Positions 35,260-43,728 of a stretch of 64,000 bases of DNA are shown here, in pieces. Under the pieces are notes generated by a model. It worked only from the letters and a program-made list of their open reading frames with translations, was not told the DNA's origin and made no database searches. The translations under genes were made by a program, and so were the position numbers. Within the stretch, counting starts at the first letter, position 1, and every line of letters starts with the position of its first letter. Source of the DNA: Catonella massiliensis (GTDB lineage Bacteria; Bacillota; Clostridia; Lachnospirales; Lachnospiraceae); the NCBI RefSeq assembly GCF_016651435.1, contig NZ_JAEPRJ010000001.1:310001-374000 (forward strand), written 5' to 3'.

Positions 35260-35406
35260 TGCAAAAATATTCGTAATTTGCTCATTTTTTGCAAAAAATG
35301 GCTGCTTACTCATATTTTTTGCGTGTCAAAAGATAATAAATTCTCTTACAAGCAAGCCCCTCTCGAATTTTTATACTTTTGACACTGTATCATTATATTA
35401 TTAAAG

Positions 35407-35444
35407 GGAGTTTAGCACTAAAAATGGTGCTAAACTCCTTTTTT
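35407..35444 (+). terminator. Terminator between purL and the convergent polyamine operon
   Basis: GGAGTTTAGCAC (35407-35418) pairs perfectly with GTGCTAAACTCC (35427-35438), followed by six T residues. Confidence 0.85.
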
Positions 35445-35530
35445 AAAATCGGCTCGTTAAAAGCCCTGTTACCGTTTAAGATTATTTGTTGTTATCCTGT
35501 AAGCTTCCTGAGAGCGTATATCTGACTGAT

Positions 35531-36709
35531 TTATGACAGTCTTTTCTTAAAGTCCTGATATCCGAAGCTTTTGATATTCTCCACATTACCATCCTTTTTA
35601 AGTACGGCAAGGTCTGGAAGAGGCATGCCATTAAAGGTATTGTTTTTGACAAATGAATAAATGGCCATATCTCCAAATATGAGCATATCTCCAATGTTTT
35701 TTTCCTCATCAAAGGAGAAGTCGCCGATTATATCACCTGCCAGACAGGTACAGCTACCAAGCCTATAGGTATATTTCTTTTCGCCCGCTTCTCCTGAGGT
35801 AAAAAGAGGTGGTCTGTAAGGCATCTCAATCACATCAGGCATATGGCAGGCAGCACTGATATCAAGGATTAGATTGGTGGTGTCGCCTGAGGTGGTCTTA
35901 TCAAGGATAGTTGTTACTGAATAGCCTGCATTTAGAGCGACTGCCTCACCCGGCTCAAGATAGACTTCCACATCAAACAGGGACTTAGCCTCATTTATAC
36001 ACTTAATAAGGAGTTCTCTGTTGTAGTCATCCCTTGTTATATGGTGACCGCCGCCAAAGTTCAGCCATTTCATATTTTTAAGATATTTTCCAAAATTCTT
36101 ATACACAACCTCCAATGTATTCCTTAAAGGCTCTGCCCCCTGTTCACAAAGGGTGTGAAAATGAAGTCCGTCAACACCACTAAGTAGTGAAGCATCTTCT
36201 TTAAGAGCATTTTCAAGGGTACTTAGAGTGATGCCAAGCCTGCTTCCACTGGCACAGGGATCGTAGATCTCATGGTCTTCTTGCGTGGAAAATTCAGGAT
36301 TTATTCTAATACCAATGCTGACACCCTTGTCTAAGCAGTAACTCTTATATTTCTTAAGCTGATTTACAGAGTTAAATATAATGTGGTCGCAGATTCTTGT
36401 AATTTCCTCCATGTCCTCGTCCTTATAAGCAGGAGAGAAGATATGATTCTCCTTTTTCATTTCCTCGGCACCAAGCCTAGCCTCAAAAAGTCCGCTGGCT
36501 GTAGCGCCTGTAAGATATTCGCCTATGAGGGGATAGAAATAAAAGCCAGAAAATGCCTTTTGTGCAAGTAGAATCTTTGCTTTCGTCTCATCCATTACAG
36601 ACTTAAGAATCTTGCAGTTCTCCTCTATCTTGGCCTCATCGATGACATAGCAGGGAGTTTTAAGCCCTTCAAATGCCCTTTTTAACTCTTGATAGTTATT
36701 TGAAATCAA
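35531..36709 (-). CDS. nspC: Carboxynorspermidine/carboxyspermidine decarboxylase
   Basis: A PLP-dependent fold-III decarboxylase of about 392 aa, related to diaminopimelate decarboxylase. The PLP lysine is in ILLAQKAFSGF near residue 51; GLHFHTLCEQG, LNFGGGHHI and the phosphate-binding LEPGEAVALNAG are present, as is the CTCLAGDIIGD motif with its substrate-site Cys. It turns carboxyspermidine into spermidine. The start is TTG 36709, six bases after AAGGAG; a GTG at 36736 would place the ribosome site inside the gene. It is the last gene of the operon. Confidence 0.92.
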   Translation of the reverse strand: MISNNYQELKRAFEGLKTPCYVIDEAKIEENCKILKSVMDETKAKILLAQKAFSGFYFYPLIGEYLTGATASGLFEARLGAEEMKKENHIFSPAYKDEDMEEITRICDHIIFNSVNQLKKYKSYCLDKGVSIGIRINPEFSTQEDHEIYDPCASGSRLGITLSTLENALKEDASLLSGVDGLHFHTLCEQGAEPLRNTLEVVYKNFGKYLKNMKWLNFGGGHHITRDDYNRELLIKCINEAKSLFDVEVYLEPGEAVALNAGYSVTTILDKTTSGDTTNLILDISAACHMPDVIEMPYRPPLFTSGEAGEKKYTYRLGSCTCLAGDIIGDFSFDEEKNIGDMLIFGDMAIYSFVKNNTFNGMPLPDLAVLKKDGNVENIKSFGYQDFKKRLS

Positions 36710-36731
36710 GTTAAACTCCTTTATATTCAAA

Positions 36732-36759
36732 GACACAGAGAGGTTTAATTCTCTGTGTC
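36732..36759 (-). other. Intercistronic hairpin before nspC
   Basis: GACACAGAG (36732-36740) and CTCTGTGTC (36751-36759) form a perfect 9-bp stem in the gap between the dehydrogenase and nspC. There is no T run, so it may tune mRNA stability rather than stop transcription. Confidence 0.55.
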
Positions 36760-36772
36760 TGATGTAACCCTC

Positions 36773-38032
36773 TTATGGTACGAGTACAGGATTCTCCTCA
36801 ACCTGCCAAGGGAGTCCCCATTTATTAAGAGCTTCCATATATGGATCAGGATCAAATTCATCTGTGGTATATACACCAGGTTTTCTCCAAAGTCCGTTTA
36901 ATACAAGCATGGAGCCTATCATAGCAGGAACACCTGTAGTATAGCTTACAGCCTGACTTCCTACCTCTTTGTAGCAGGCTTCGTGGTCACAGATGTTGTA
37001 GATGTAGATGCTCTTTTCCTTGCCGTCCTTAACACCTGTGAAGATGCAGCCGATGTTGGTCTTTCCCTTTGTACGAGGACCAAGTGAAGCAGGATCAGGA
37101 AGGAGAGCCTTAAGGAACTGGATAGGCACTATCTCCTTGCCTTCATAGTTGATAGGGGTTGTAGAGAGCATACCTACATTCTCAAGGCAGTTCATATGTG
37201 TGAGATAGCTCTGCCCAAATGTCATAAAGAAGCGGATACGCTTAACCTCAGGCATATTTCTGCCAAGAGCCTCAAGCTCCTCGTGGTGAAGAAGGTACAT
37301 GTCTTTCTGTCCAACTTCTTTAAAGTTATACTCACGCTTTATGCTCATTGCAGGGATTTCAACCCACTTACCATTTTCAAGGTAGCTGCCAGGTGCAGAT
37401 ACTTCACGAAGGTTAATCTCAGGGTTGAAGTTGGTAGCAAATGGATAGCCATGGTCTCCACCGTTGCAGTCAAGGATATCTATGGTATCTATCCTGTCAA
37501 AATAATGCTTCTTCGCATAAGCAGCAAATACGCTGGTTACACCCGGATCAAAGCCTGTTCCAAGAAGTGCTGTAAGTCCTGCTTTTTCGTATTTCTCAGC
37601 ATAAGCCCACTGATAAGAGTAGTCAAAAAGTGCTGAAAATCCTTTTTCTTTGCAACGCTTCTCGTAAGCAGCCTTCCATTCAGGCTCTTCTGTATCCTCA
37701 GGCTCATAGTTAGCTGTATCGATGTAATGTACATTTGCAAGAAGGCAGGCATCCATAATAGCAAGATCCTGATAAGGAAGTGCAACATTAAGCACTGCAT
37801 CAGGCTTGTAGCTCTTAATAAGCTCTACTGTCTTAGCTACATCCATAGCATCTATCTCTGCAGTAGTAATAACGGTCTTTGTCTTGCCCTCAAGCTCAGC
37901 CTTAATAGCATCGCATTTTGACTTTGTTTTACTTGCTATACAAATCTCTGTGAAAACTTCGCTGTTCTGACAGCATTTGTGGATTGCAACCTGTGCAACT
38001 CCGCCGCAACCGATAATAAGTAATCTTGACAT
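36773..38032 (-). CDS. Carboxynorspermidine (carboxyspermidine) dehydrogenase, saccharopine dehydrogenase family
   Basis: A 419-aa NADPH-dependent enzyme with an N-terminal Rossmann motif (LLIIGCGGVAQVAIHKC) and the family's LGTGFDPGVTSVFAAY and YTTGVPAMIGSMLVL segments. It condenses aspartate semialdehyde with putrescine or diaminopropane to carboxyspermidine or carboxynorspermidine. Its start overlaps the speE stop by one base, and nspC follows. Saccharopine dehydrogenase itself is a poorer reading given these partners. An agmatine-based substrate (carboxyaminopropylagmatine) is also possible. Confidence 0.9.
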   Translation of the reverse strand: MSRLLIIGCGGVAQVAIHKCCQNSEVFTEICIASKTKSKCDAIKAELEGKTKTVITTAEIDAMDVAKTVELIKSYKPDAVLNVALPYQDLAIMDACLLANVHYIDTANYEPEDTEEPEWKAAYEKRCKEKGFSALFDYSYQWAYAEKYEKAGLTALLGTGFDPGVTSVFAAYAKKHYFDRIDTIDILDCNGGDHGYPFATNFNPEINLREVSAPGSYLENGKWVEIPAMSIKREYNFKEVGQKDMYLLHHEELEALGRNMPEVKRIRFFMTFGQSYLTHMNCLENVGMLSTTPINYEGKEIVPIQFLKALLPDPASLGPRTKGKTNIGCIFTGVKDGKEKSIYIYNICDHEACYKEVGSQAVSYTTGVPAMIGSMLVLNGLWRKPGVYTTDEFDPDPYMEALNKWGLPWQVEENPVLVP

Positions 38033-38910
38033 TATTTTTCTCCTTTATTTTCTTCTTCTTCCAATATATCTTCAACATATTTAGGTAACATAAATGCGCC
38101 TACATGGAGGTTGCTTGTATAATACCAGGTTTTGATATTTCTCTTTTTCCACTCGTCAGGCTTGAAGTCTGTGATAGGGTGGTATTTCTTGCTGGCAAAG
38201 CCAAACATCCAGTAGCCAGAAGGACAGGTAGGGATATGTGCCTGATATACACGGCTTATAGGAAAGCTGGTATACACCTTTCTATGCATTGCCCTAAAGG
38301 CTTCTTCATCTTCGTCAAAGAAGGGGCTTCCATGCTGGTAAACCATAATTCCATCGTCTTTAAGAGCCTTGTAGCAGCTGCCGTAGAATTCTTTGGTAAA
38401 CAGTCCTTCAGTATGGCCAAAGGGATCTGTAGAGTCATTTATAATGAGGTCGTATTCAGCTCTTCTGCCTCTAAGGAAGCGAAGTCCGTCCTGATGGGTT
38501 ATATGAACCCTCTCATCATCAAACCCCTTTACGGCATCGGGGAAAAACTCCCTACAAACCTCAACCATTTGCTCGTCAGGCTCTACAACTTCTATTCGCT
38601 CGATCTCGGGATATGCAGTCAGCTCTCTGGCTACACCTCCGTCACCTCCGCCTATTATAAGCACACTCTTTACATTTGGGTGTACCGACATAGGTACGTG
38701 GGCAACCATTTCGTTGTATACAAATTCGTCTGCTTCTGAGAAGATTATATCTCCGTCAAGCATCAGGAACCTGCCGAATTCGCGTGACTGAAATACCTCT
38801 ATTTTCTGGAATTCGCTTTCGGCACTGTATAGCTGCCTTTCGACACCTATGTCCATACTCACGTTGTCGGTAAATTCTTCAAAAACGTGGATGTTTGTAT
38901 AATCGGACAT
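38032..38910 (-). CDS. speE: Spermidine synthase (aminopropyltransferase)
   Basis: A 292-aa enzyme with the SpeE nucleotide motif VLIIGGGDGGVARELT (84-99), the catalytic Asp in YDLIINDSTDPFGHTEGLF and the LYSAESEFQKIEVFQ segment. It moves an aminopropyl group from decarboxylated S-adenosylmethionine to putrescine. AAGGAGG precedes the ATG. No speD, which supplies its cosubstrate, is found in this window. Confidence 0.94.
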   Translation of the reverse strand: MSDYTNIHVFEEFTDNVSMDIGVERQLYSAESEFQKIEVFQSREFGRFLMLDGDIIFSEADEFVYNEMVAHVPMSVHPNVKSVLIIGGGDGGVARELTAYPEIERIEVVEPDEQMVEVCREFFPDAVKGFDDERVHITHQDGLRFLRGRRAEYDLIINDSTDPFGHTEGLFTKEFYGSCYKALKDDGIMVYQHGSPFFDEDEEAFRAMHRKVYTSFPISRVYQAHIPTCPSGYWMFGFASKKYHPITDFKPDEWKKRNIKTWYYTSNLHVGAFMLPKYVEDILEEEENKGEK

Positions 38911-38961
38911 CTTTCCTCCTTTCTTTCAGTGGCAAGTGTCAATGGTAAAAAATATTTCAAG

Positions 38962-40413
38962 TTACTTTATCAGCACCTCTAAGCTTTTAACCTCAGGATC
39001 GGCTGTACCCTGCAAGCTACAGCCCTTTTCTTTTGCATACAGGATGTGGTCAACAATATCCTTTGTAATGAGCTCTCCCGGAGCAAGTATAGGAATGCCC
39101 GGTGGATAAGCCATAACTGATTCGCCAGCGACCCTGCCATATGCTTCCTTTATAGGCACAGACTCCTTTTCGGCGTAAAATGAATACTGTGGACTTGAAA
39201 CTACCTTTGGAATAACCGCATCCACAAAGGCAAGACCGCTTTTCTCTCTGGCATACAGCCTCTTGATATCCTCAAGAGCACCAACAAGCCTTTCTATATC
39301 CTGAAGCCTGTCGCCTATTGAGATATAAGCCATAATATTGCCGATATCGCCGAATTCTATTTGTATATCGTATTCATCACGAAGTAAATCGTAAATCTCA
39401 ATTCCTGTAAGCCCAATGTCTTTGGTGTACACACAAAGCTTGGTTACATCAAAGTCATAGACATTCTTTCCGTCTATGAGCTCTTTCCCATAGGCATAGT
39501 AACCGCCTATGCTGTTTATCTCGTTTCTGGCGTACTCTGCCATAGTTATAACCTTTGCAAAGCTCTCCATGCCTCTAAGTGCAAGGTTTCTTCTTGAAAG
39601 GTCAAGACTTGAAAGCAGGAGATAGTTAGCAGAGGTAGTCTGGGTAAGTCCTATTATCTGTCTCACATGACCTACATTCATATTTTTACCTGTTAGTAGG
39701 ATGGAGCTCTGAGTAAGACTGCCACCTGACTTGTGCATAGAAATAGCTGCCATGTCAGCACCTGCACGCATTCCCGCCATAGGAAGATTAGAACCGAAAT
39801 AAAGCTGGGTTCCGTGTGCCTCATCTACAAGGACTTTGAGCCCTTTTTCGTGGGCGTAGTCAGTAATGCTCTTAAGGTCGGAACAGATACCGTAGTAGGT
39901 TGGATTATTTACAAGTACAGCTACCGCATCAGGATTACTGTCTATGGTCTCTTTGACCGCATCTATCTCCATACCGAGAGCCACACCTATCACGGGATGA
40001 ATCTCAGGCTTTACATAGACAGGGATGGCACCACAGAGAATGAGTGCATTGATTACACTCTTATGCACATTTCTTGGGAGAATAATCTTGTCGCCTGCCT
40101 TGCAGACAGAAAGTACCATAGCCTGTACTGAAGCAGTGGTTCCGCCTACCATAAGAAAGGCATGAGCGGCACCAAAAGCCTCAGCCATAAGGTCTTCAGC
40201 CTCTGAAATGACGGAAACAGGGTTGGAGAGGTTGTCAAGGGGCTTCATACTGTTTACATCAAGGGAAACACATTGTGCACCAAGAAGTCTTACAAGCTCA
40301 GGGTTTCCGCGTCCTCTTTTATGTCCCGGTACGTCAAAAGGCACAACTCTTTTTTTCTTAAATGTTTCAAGAGCCTCGCAAATCGGAGCTCTCTGCTGTC
40401 TGCTAATGTCCAT
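38962..40413 (-). CDS. speA: Arg/Lys/Orn decarboxylase, PLP fold I (SpeA-like)
   Basis: A 483-aa PLP enzyme. The N-terminal VPFDVPGHKRGRGNPEL, the GGTTASVQAMVLS phosphate-binding loop (90-102), DEAHG (198-202) and the PLP lysine Lys228 in SMHKSGGSLTQ are visible. Length and sequence fit the Gram-positive short SpeA/YaaO group, which decarboxylates arginine to agmatine or sometimes lysine; the exact substrate cannot be read here. It is the first gene of the polyamine operon. TGAGGA lies eight bases before the start. Confidence 0.92.
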   Translation of the reverse strand: MDISRQQRAPICEALETFKKKRVVPFDVPGHKRGRGNPELVRLLGAQCVSLDVNSMKPLDNLSNPVSVISEAEDLMAEAFGAAHAFLMVGGTTASVQAMVLSVCKAGDKIILPRNVHKSVINALILCGAIPVYVKPEIHPVIGVALGMEIDAVKETIDSNPDAVAVLVNNPTYYGICSDLKSITDYAHEKGLKVLVDEAHGTQLYFGSNLPMAGMRAGADMAAISMHKSGGSLTQSSILLTGKNMNVGHVRQIIGLTQTTSANYLLLSSLDLSRRNLALRGMESFAKVITMAEYARNEINSIGGYYAYGKELIDGKNVYDFDVTKLCVYTKDIGLTGIEIYDLLRDEYDIQIEFGDIGNIMAYISIGDRLQDIERLVGALEDIKRLYAREKSGLAFVDAVIPKVVSSPQYSFYAEKESVPIKEAYGRVAGESVMAYPPGIPILAPGELITKDIVDHILYAKEKGCSLQGTADPEVKSLEVLIK

Positions 40414-40487
40414 CTCATTTTCCTCATATCTATATTATATATCCTGCATATAGGATTGATAAAGCAGCTCTTCCTAATTTTATGCAA

Positions 40488-40517
40488 TAAAAAAGCAGCT
40501 CAATCATCTTGAGCTGC
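40488..40517 (-). terminator. Intrinsic terminator of the ncRNA
   Basis: On the minus strand GCAGCTCAA-GATGA-TTGAGCTGC is followed by TTTTTTATT. It lies 75 bases before speA, so it either ends an independent RNA or serves as an attenuator for the polyamine operon. Confidence 0.9.
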
Positions 40518-40760
40518 ACGTAGTTTTCCTAAGAACAGAATAAGTGCGTTAACTTCATTCAGAGTAGTCCAGCAAATATCAGGTTGCTGCTCTTATTGAC
40601 GTTTCACAAGATGATAATGATTGTAGAGTAATCAACTTATAAAATCCGGGCTTCAAACCCTATCAATAATGTGGAATAACCACTACGGCAAGTGACCGCC
40701 TGTCCGTAAGGCAAAAACAAATTTGGTCTGATATTTGCATGATGAATCACGCAACTATGT
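40489..40760 (-). ncRNA. Structured non-coding RNA gene of unknown family (about 270 nt)
   Basis: A consensus promoter (40795-40767) and a strong intrinsic terminator (40517-40488) frame a stretch with no open frame. The two ends pair over long distance: TGCGT/ACGCA (40753-40749 with 40549-40545), ATTCA/TGAAT (40747-40743 with 40561-40557) and 11 perfect pairs GCAAATATCAG/CTGATATTTGC (40738-40728 with 40582-40572). Inside are small hairpins GCCT-AGGC, GTGG-TTATT-CCAC and GGG-CCC, and TACGG/CCGTA that could form a pseudoknot. The paired core is about 209 nt. I could not match it to 6S, SRP, tmRNA or RNase P. Confidence 0.72.
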
Positions 40761-40766
40761 AGAATA

Positions 40767-40795
40767 ATCATAACATCAAAGGGACTTAGTGTCAA
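40767..40795 (-). promoter_or_regulatory. Promoter of the ncRNA gene
   Basis: On the minus strand TTGACA (40795-40790), 17 bases, TATGAT (40772-40767). The ISLre2 element is inserted only eight bases upstream of the -35 box side target copy, leaving the promoter intact. Confidence 0.8.
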
Positions 40796-40812
40796 TAGGA
40801 AGCCCAAATTTA

Positions 40813-42493
40813 GTTTGTGTCAAGTACTCGTTGGCAAATTTCCTTACCTTTTTCTTTTATCATTGTTTTTTTATTTTTTTGTATCACAAACAAGCCCAGA
40901 TTATGCACTGAACAGATATTTTTTCTTTAGTTGCCAAGTATAAAATTTCTTAATGCCTTTCTACCTGCTGTTAATGGTGTACCGGTTAGTGGAAGACTTC
41001 CTCTGCCTACTTCCATATATGGAAGCCCTTTACCGTCTCGTAACGGTGATTTTGAAGCGCTGAGAGGCTCTTTTATCTCGCTCTGGCTCTCATCAAATAT
41101 CAATTCCCCAGAGTAACGTTCGACTGTCTCTATCAGGTCTTTGTTTTCTTTCCTGCACAGAAGCTTCGCAAGGTTATCAGCTCCTGATTCTGACCATCTC
41201 ATGCGCCTGTGCTTCATTCTCAGCGTTATCAGTGTACAGTTTTGTGTTTCCTGTATACCCATGTTTTTATAAATGATGCCTTCTACAGGTTCTGGGAGTT
41301 TTATTCCCCGCTTGTAGTACGGTAGCAGCCCTTCTCTGTTATTGTGAAGGTAGGCGTACAGCTCCTCGGCTTTTTTACTGGTTTTATCGCTTTCATCTTC
41401 GCTTTTACTTACTCTTATATACTCCCGTATATAATCAAACATTTCTTCAATCTTCTCTGAATCAAAGAGCCTTCGTATATCCTTTTGTACAGCTTTACTG
41501 CTTATTTTCCTTAAAATTTCCTGATAAATGTGGTATCTGTCAAGCTGAAACACCGCCTCGTCATCATAAGGCTCTTTTATCCAGCTTCCACCATCTCCAT
41601 TTAAGATACGCCTGCCTATTTCGTCAGGGTTATATTTCTTCTGTATCACGGCCTCTCTTTTATTGTGGAATCCACTGCTTCCATCCATGCCTGCAAACAC
41701 CACTTTCTCCACTAGAGTGCTGCGCCCTTCCTTTTCCTTCTCCGCATCCCAGCCTTCATACATGGTAAAGACCTTCATCTCCTTTTTACCCATGCGTTTA
41801 TGCCCTCTGCCCTGCATCGAAAGCCATACTCCATCCATTTCCTCAAAAAGAACTCCGATTTCCCTTTTCCCATCAGGTCTGCCTGCCTTCATCTTCTTCA
41901 CATCAAGGTCTTCCTCTGATGTTATCCTCTGGCCAAGCTTCTGGGCTATATTCCACACGCCTCCCGCACTTATGGTCTGTCCTGTAGAAGAGCTTAACAT
42001 CTCAGCAGATGCCCTGTACGGGAGTTCCGTAACTGAATTGGCGATCTTCTCTGCAAGATTAGTAGATATTAAGCCTATCTTCTCCATACCCATTTGTTCA
42101 TCAAGAAGATAAACATGGGCTTTCGTTCCATCTCTAAGCCTTGTCTGGTACACCCTTCTTTCATACTCGACATCTCCATATACGGTTCTTATCGAAGTCT
42201 TTCTCTTTCCTTTATTCCTATATTTAGAAGTATCCCTCTCTTTTGAAAGAATATCATCATAGTTTTCAAGTATGATTTTAGTGTGTTCCCTGGCAAGCTT
42301 GCAGGCCTCTTCAAAAATTTTCTTCTCTAAGGTCTTGAATGAAATCTTTTTTTCTTTTACAATAGCATTAGTCATACAGTTTTTTTCCTTTATGTTATTT
42401 TTTTCTCAAATCAATAATAAAATAAAACTGTATGATTGGGAAGGGGGCAACCCCTTCTTTTTTTGCTATTGCCAATTATAATTATACACTAAC
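40813..42493. mobile_element. ISLre2-family insertion sequence (1,681 bp)
   Basis: The element is bounded by imperfect 25-bp inverted ends: GTTTGTGTCAAG... at the left and GTTAGTGTATAATT... on the minus strand at the right, 17 of 25 matching with TTGGCAA shared. The flanks carry a 9-bp direct repeat CCAAATTTA at 40804-40812 and 42494-42502. It holds one intact transposase gene. Confidence 0.85.
40927..42375 (-). CDS. ISLre2-family transposase
   Basis: A 482-aa protein of the UPF0236/ISLre2 transposase family. Landmarks are FKTLEKKIFEEACKLAREHT at the N-terminus, the RTVYGDVEYERRVYQ zinc-less core, VLFEEMDGVWLSMQGRG and FQLDRYHIYQEILRKI, with a conserved ending that includes RMKHRRMRWSESGADNLAKL. 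The frame is full length, so the element could still move. It points away from the riboswitch and toward the ncRNA gene. Confidence 0.93.
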   Translation of the reverse strand: MTNAIVKEKKISFKTLEKKIFEEACKLAREHTKIILENYDDILSKERDTSKYRNKGKRKTSIRTVYGDVEYERRVYQTRLRDGTKAHVYLLDEQMGMEKIGLISTNLAEKIANSVTELPYRASAEMLSSSTGQTISAGGVWNIAQKLGQRITSEEDLDVKKMKAGRPDGKREIGVLFEEMDGVWLSMQGRGHKRMGKKEMKVFTMYEGWDAEKEKEGRSTLVEKVVFAGMDGSSGFHNKREAVIQKKYNPDEIGRRILNGDGGSWIKEPYDDEAVFQLDRYHIYQEILRKISSKAVQKDIRRLFDSEKIEEMFDYIREYIRVSKSEDESDKTSKKAEELYAYLHNNREGLLPYYKRGIKLPEPVEGIIYKNMGIQETQNCTLITLRMKHRRMRWSESGADNLAKLLCRKENKDLIETVERYSGELIFDESQSEIKEPLSASKSPLRDGKGLPYMEVGRGSLPLTGTPLTAGRKALRNFILGN

Positions 42494-42611
42494 CCAAATT
42501 TATGTACTAGAGAATACATAAAATGCTCAGCGAAAATTTTGTAAAAAATTTGAGGTGATAAGCCTAAGAAACATAGAAAGTTTGAAAAAATTAAAAAGCT
42601 CAAAAATCTTC

Positions 42612-42640
42612 TTGACAATGGAATAAGTTTGGACTAACAT
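42612..42640 (+). promoter_or_regulatory. Promoter of the FMN riboswitch-ribU unit
   Basis: TTGACA (42612-42617), 17-base spacer, TAACAT (42635-42640), ending about 24 bases before the aptamer. Confidence 0.75.
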
Positions 42641-42663
42641 AGGCATATAAAAATTATATAGCA

Positions 42664-42774
42664 TTCTTCAGGGCAGGGTGTAATTCCTGACCGGCGGTAA
42701 AGTCCGCGAGCATTTGCAGAATCGGTGAGCCTCGGCAATTCCGATACCGACAGTAAAGTCTGGATGAAAGAAGA
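42664..42774 (+). ncRNA. FMN riboswitch (RFN element)
   Basis: The hallmark RFN strings appear in order: TTCTTCAGGGCAGGGTG, TAATTCCTGACCGGCGGTAA, AGTCCGCGAGC, GGTGAG, TTCCGATACCGACAGTA and AGTCTGGATGAAAGAAGAA. FMN binding would favour the terminator at 42819 and shut off ribU. Confidence 0.96.
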
Positions 42775-42818
42775 AATAATAGGATATTAACTTATCCTAT
42801 GTTTTAGCAGCGTAATCA

Positions 42819-42846
42819 GCCCTGGCCAATCGGTCAGGGCTTTTTT
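42819..42846 (+). terminator. Riboswitch-controlled terminator
   Basis: GCCCTGGCC-AATC-GGTCAGGGC followed by six T residues, 30 bases before ribU. AGGATA...TATCCT at 42781-42799 may be part of the antiterminator switch. Confidence 0.88.
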
Positions 42847-42874
42847 CCTTAAAGAATGCGGAAAAGAGGAAAAA

Positions 42875-43603
42875 ATGATTTTATTAGGTGGTTTGAAAGA
42901 CGCAGCAGTTAAAAACTGGGGCATGGTTGTCATCACCCTGGCAGTGGTGGCTTTGCTTCTTGCACTGGCATTTGTTGCAGAAAGGGTCTTAAAGAAAGAT
43001 GAGGCTGGCGGGTCGTTTAAGGTAAGGAAACTTGCAATGGTAGCAATGTTCTCAGCTATCTCAGCAGTGCTTATGTTGTTTGAGTTTCCTATTCCCTTCA
43101 TTGCACCGGGATTTTACAAGATTGACCTCAGCGAGGTACCTGTGATTATCGGTGCTTTTGCTTTGGGGCCTGTGGCAGGTATTGTTATAGAATTTGTGAA
43201 GATATTGCTTAATTTATTTATAAACGGCACATCATCTGCCTTTGTGGGAGAATTCGGCAATTTCGTGGTAGGTGCTGCCTTTGTTATACCTGCATCTATC
43301 CTGTATTTTGCAAAAAAAACCAAGAAAAGGGCTATAATGGGGCTTGTAGCAGGGGTCATTACTACAACTGTAATAGGCTGTCTTGTAAATGCCTTTGTGC
43401 TTCTTCCTTTCTATGGAGCGGCCTTTGGCGGAATAGATAAGATTATAGCAGCCGGAACAGCGGTAAACCCTGCGGTTAACAGTGTATTTGTCTTTTGTCT
43501 CATCATAGTAGCTCCATTTAATATCATTAAATTTAGCATTGTATCTGTAATAACTGTGCTTATTTATCATAAGATTAGTTATTTGCTCAAGATGGGGAAA
43601 TAA
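42875..43603 (+). CDS. ribU: Riboflavin ECF transporter S component RibU
   Basis: A 242-aa membrane protein that binds riboflavin for an energy-coupling factor transporter. The S-component core starts at about residue 48 (RKLAMVAMFSAISAVLMLFEFPIPF) and includes the family loop FYKIDLSEVPVIIGAFALGP. The usual length is about 190; here an additional N-terminal membrane span (residues 15-38) precedes the core. The FMN riboswitch directly upstream supports the assignment strongly. Confidence 0.94.
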   Translation: MILLGGLKDAAVKNWGMVVITLAVVALLLALAFVAERVLKKDEAGGSFKVRKLAMVAMFSAISAVLMLFEFPIPFIAPGFYKIDLSEVPVIIGAFALGPVAGIVIEFVKILLNLFINGTSSAFVGEFGNFVVGAAFVIPASILYFAKKTKKRAIMGLVAGVITTTVIGCLVNAFVLLPFYGAAFGGIDKIIAAGTAVNPAVNSVFVFCLIIVAPFNIIKFSIVSVITVLIYHKISYLLKMGK

Positions 43604-43633
43604 TTGATGAAGGGCGCTAGAATGTGTTGATTC

Positions 43634-43669
43634 TTGACTTATACATATATTATAATTATAATACATGTA
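43634..43669 (+). promoter_or_regulatory. Promoter with overlapping 28-bp palindromic operator of the brnA-like gene
   Basis: TTGACT (43634-43639), 17 bases, TATAAT (43657-43662). A near-perfect 28-bp palindrome (43642-43669; half-sites TACATATATTATAA and TACATGTATTATAA, 13 of 14) covers the -10 region. This is the expected layout for an antitoxin that represses its own promoter. Confidence 0.75.
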
Positions 43670-43687
43670 CAAAAGGAAGGTGAATAT

Positions 43688-43726
43688 TTGCTGGAATTCG
43701 AATGGGATGAAGGACTGGAGGCATAG
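43688..43726 (+). pseudogene. 12-codon relic of a BrnT toxin gene
   Basis: After the ribosome site AAGGAAGG an in-frame TTG opens LLEFEWDEGLEA and then TAG. The start matches the BrnT N-terminus (type MEFEWDE), but the roughly 80 following residues, including the RNase core, are gone. The brnA-like gene starts two bases after the stop and its GGAGG lies within the relic. Confidence 0.65.
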
Positions 43727-43728
43727 AT

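Noticed and set aside
38104..38739. 211-codon plus-strand open frame opposite speE
   Set aside because: Lies entirely within a well-supported enzyme gene on the other strand and has no ribosome site.
40489..40760. Possible tmRNA, SRP RNA or RNase P RNA
   Set aside because: No tRNA-like CCA end or tag frame, no SRP GGAA/GCAG loop and no RNase P core motifs were found in this stretch, so it is left as an unknown family.
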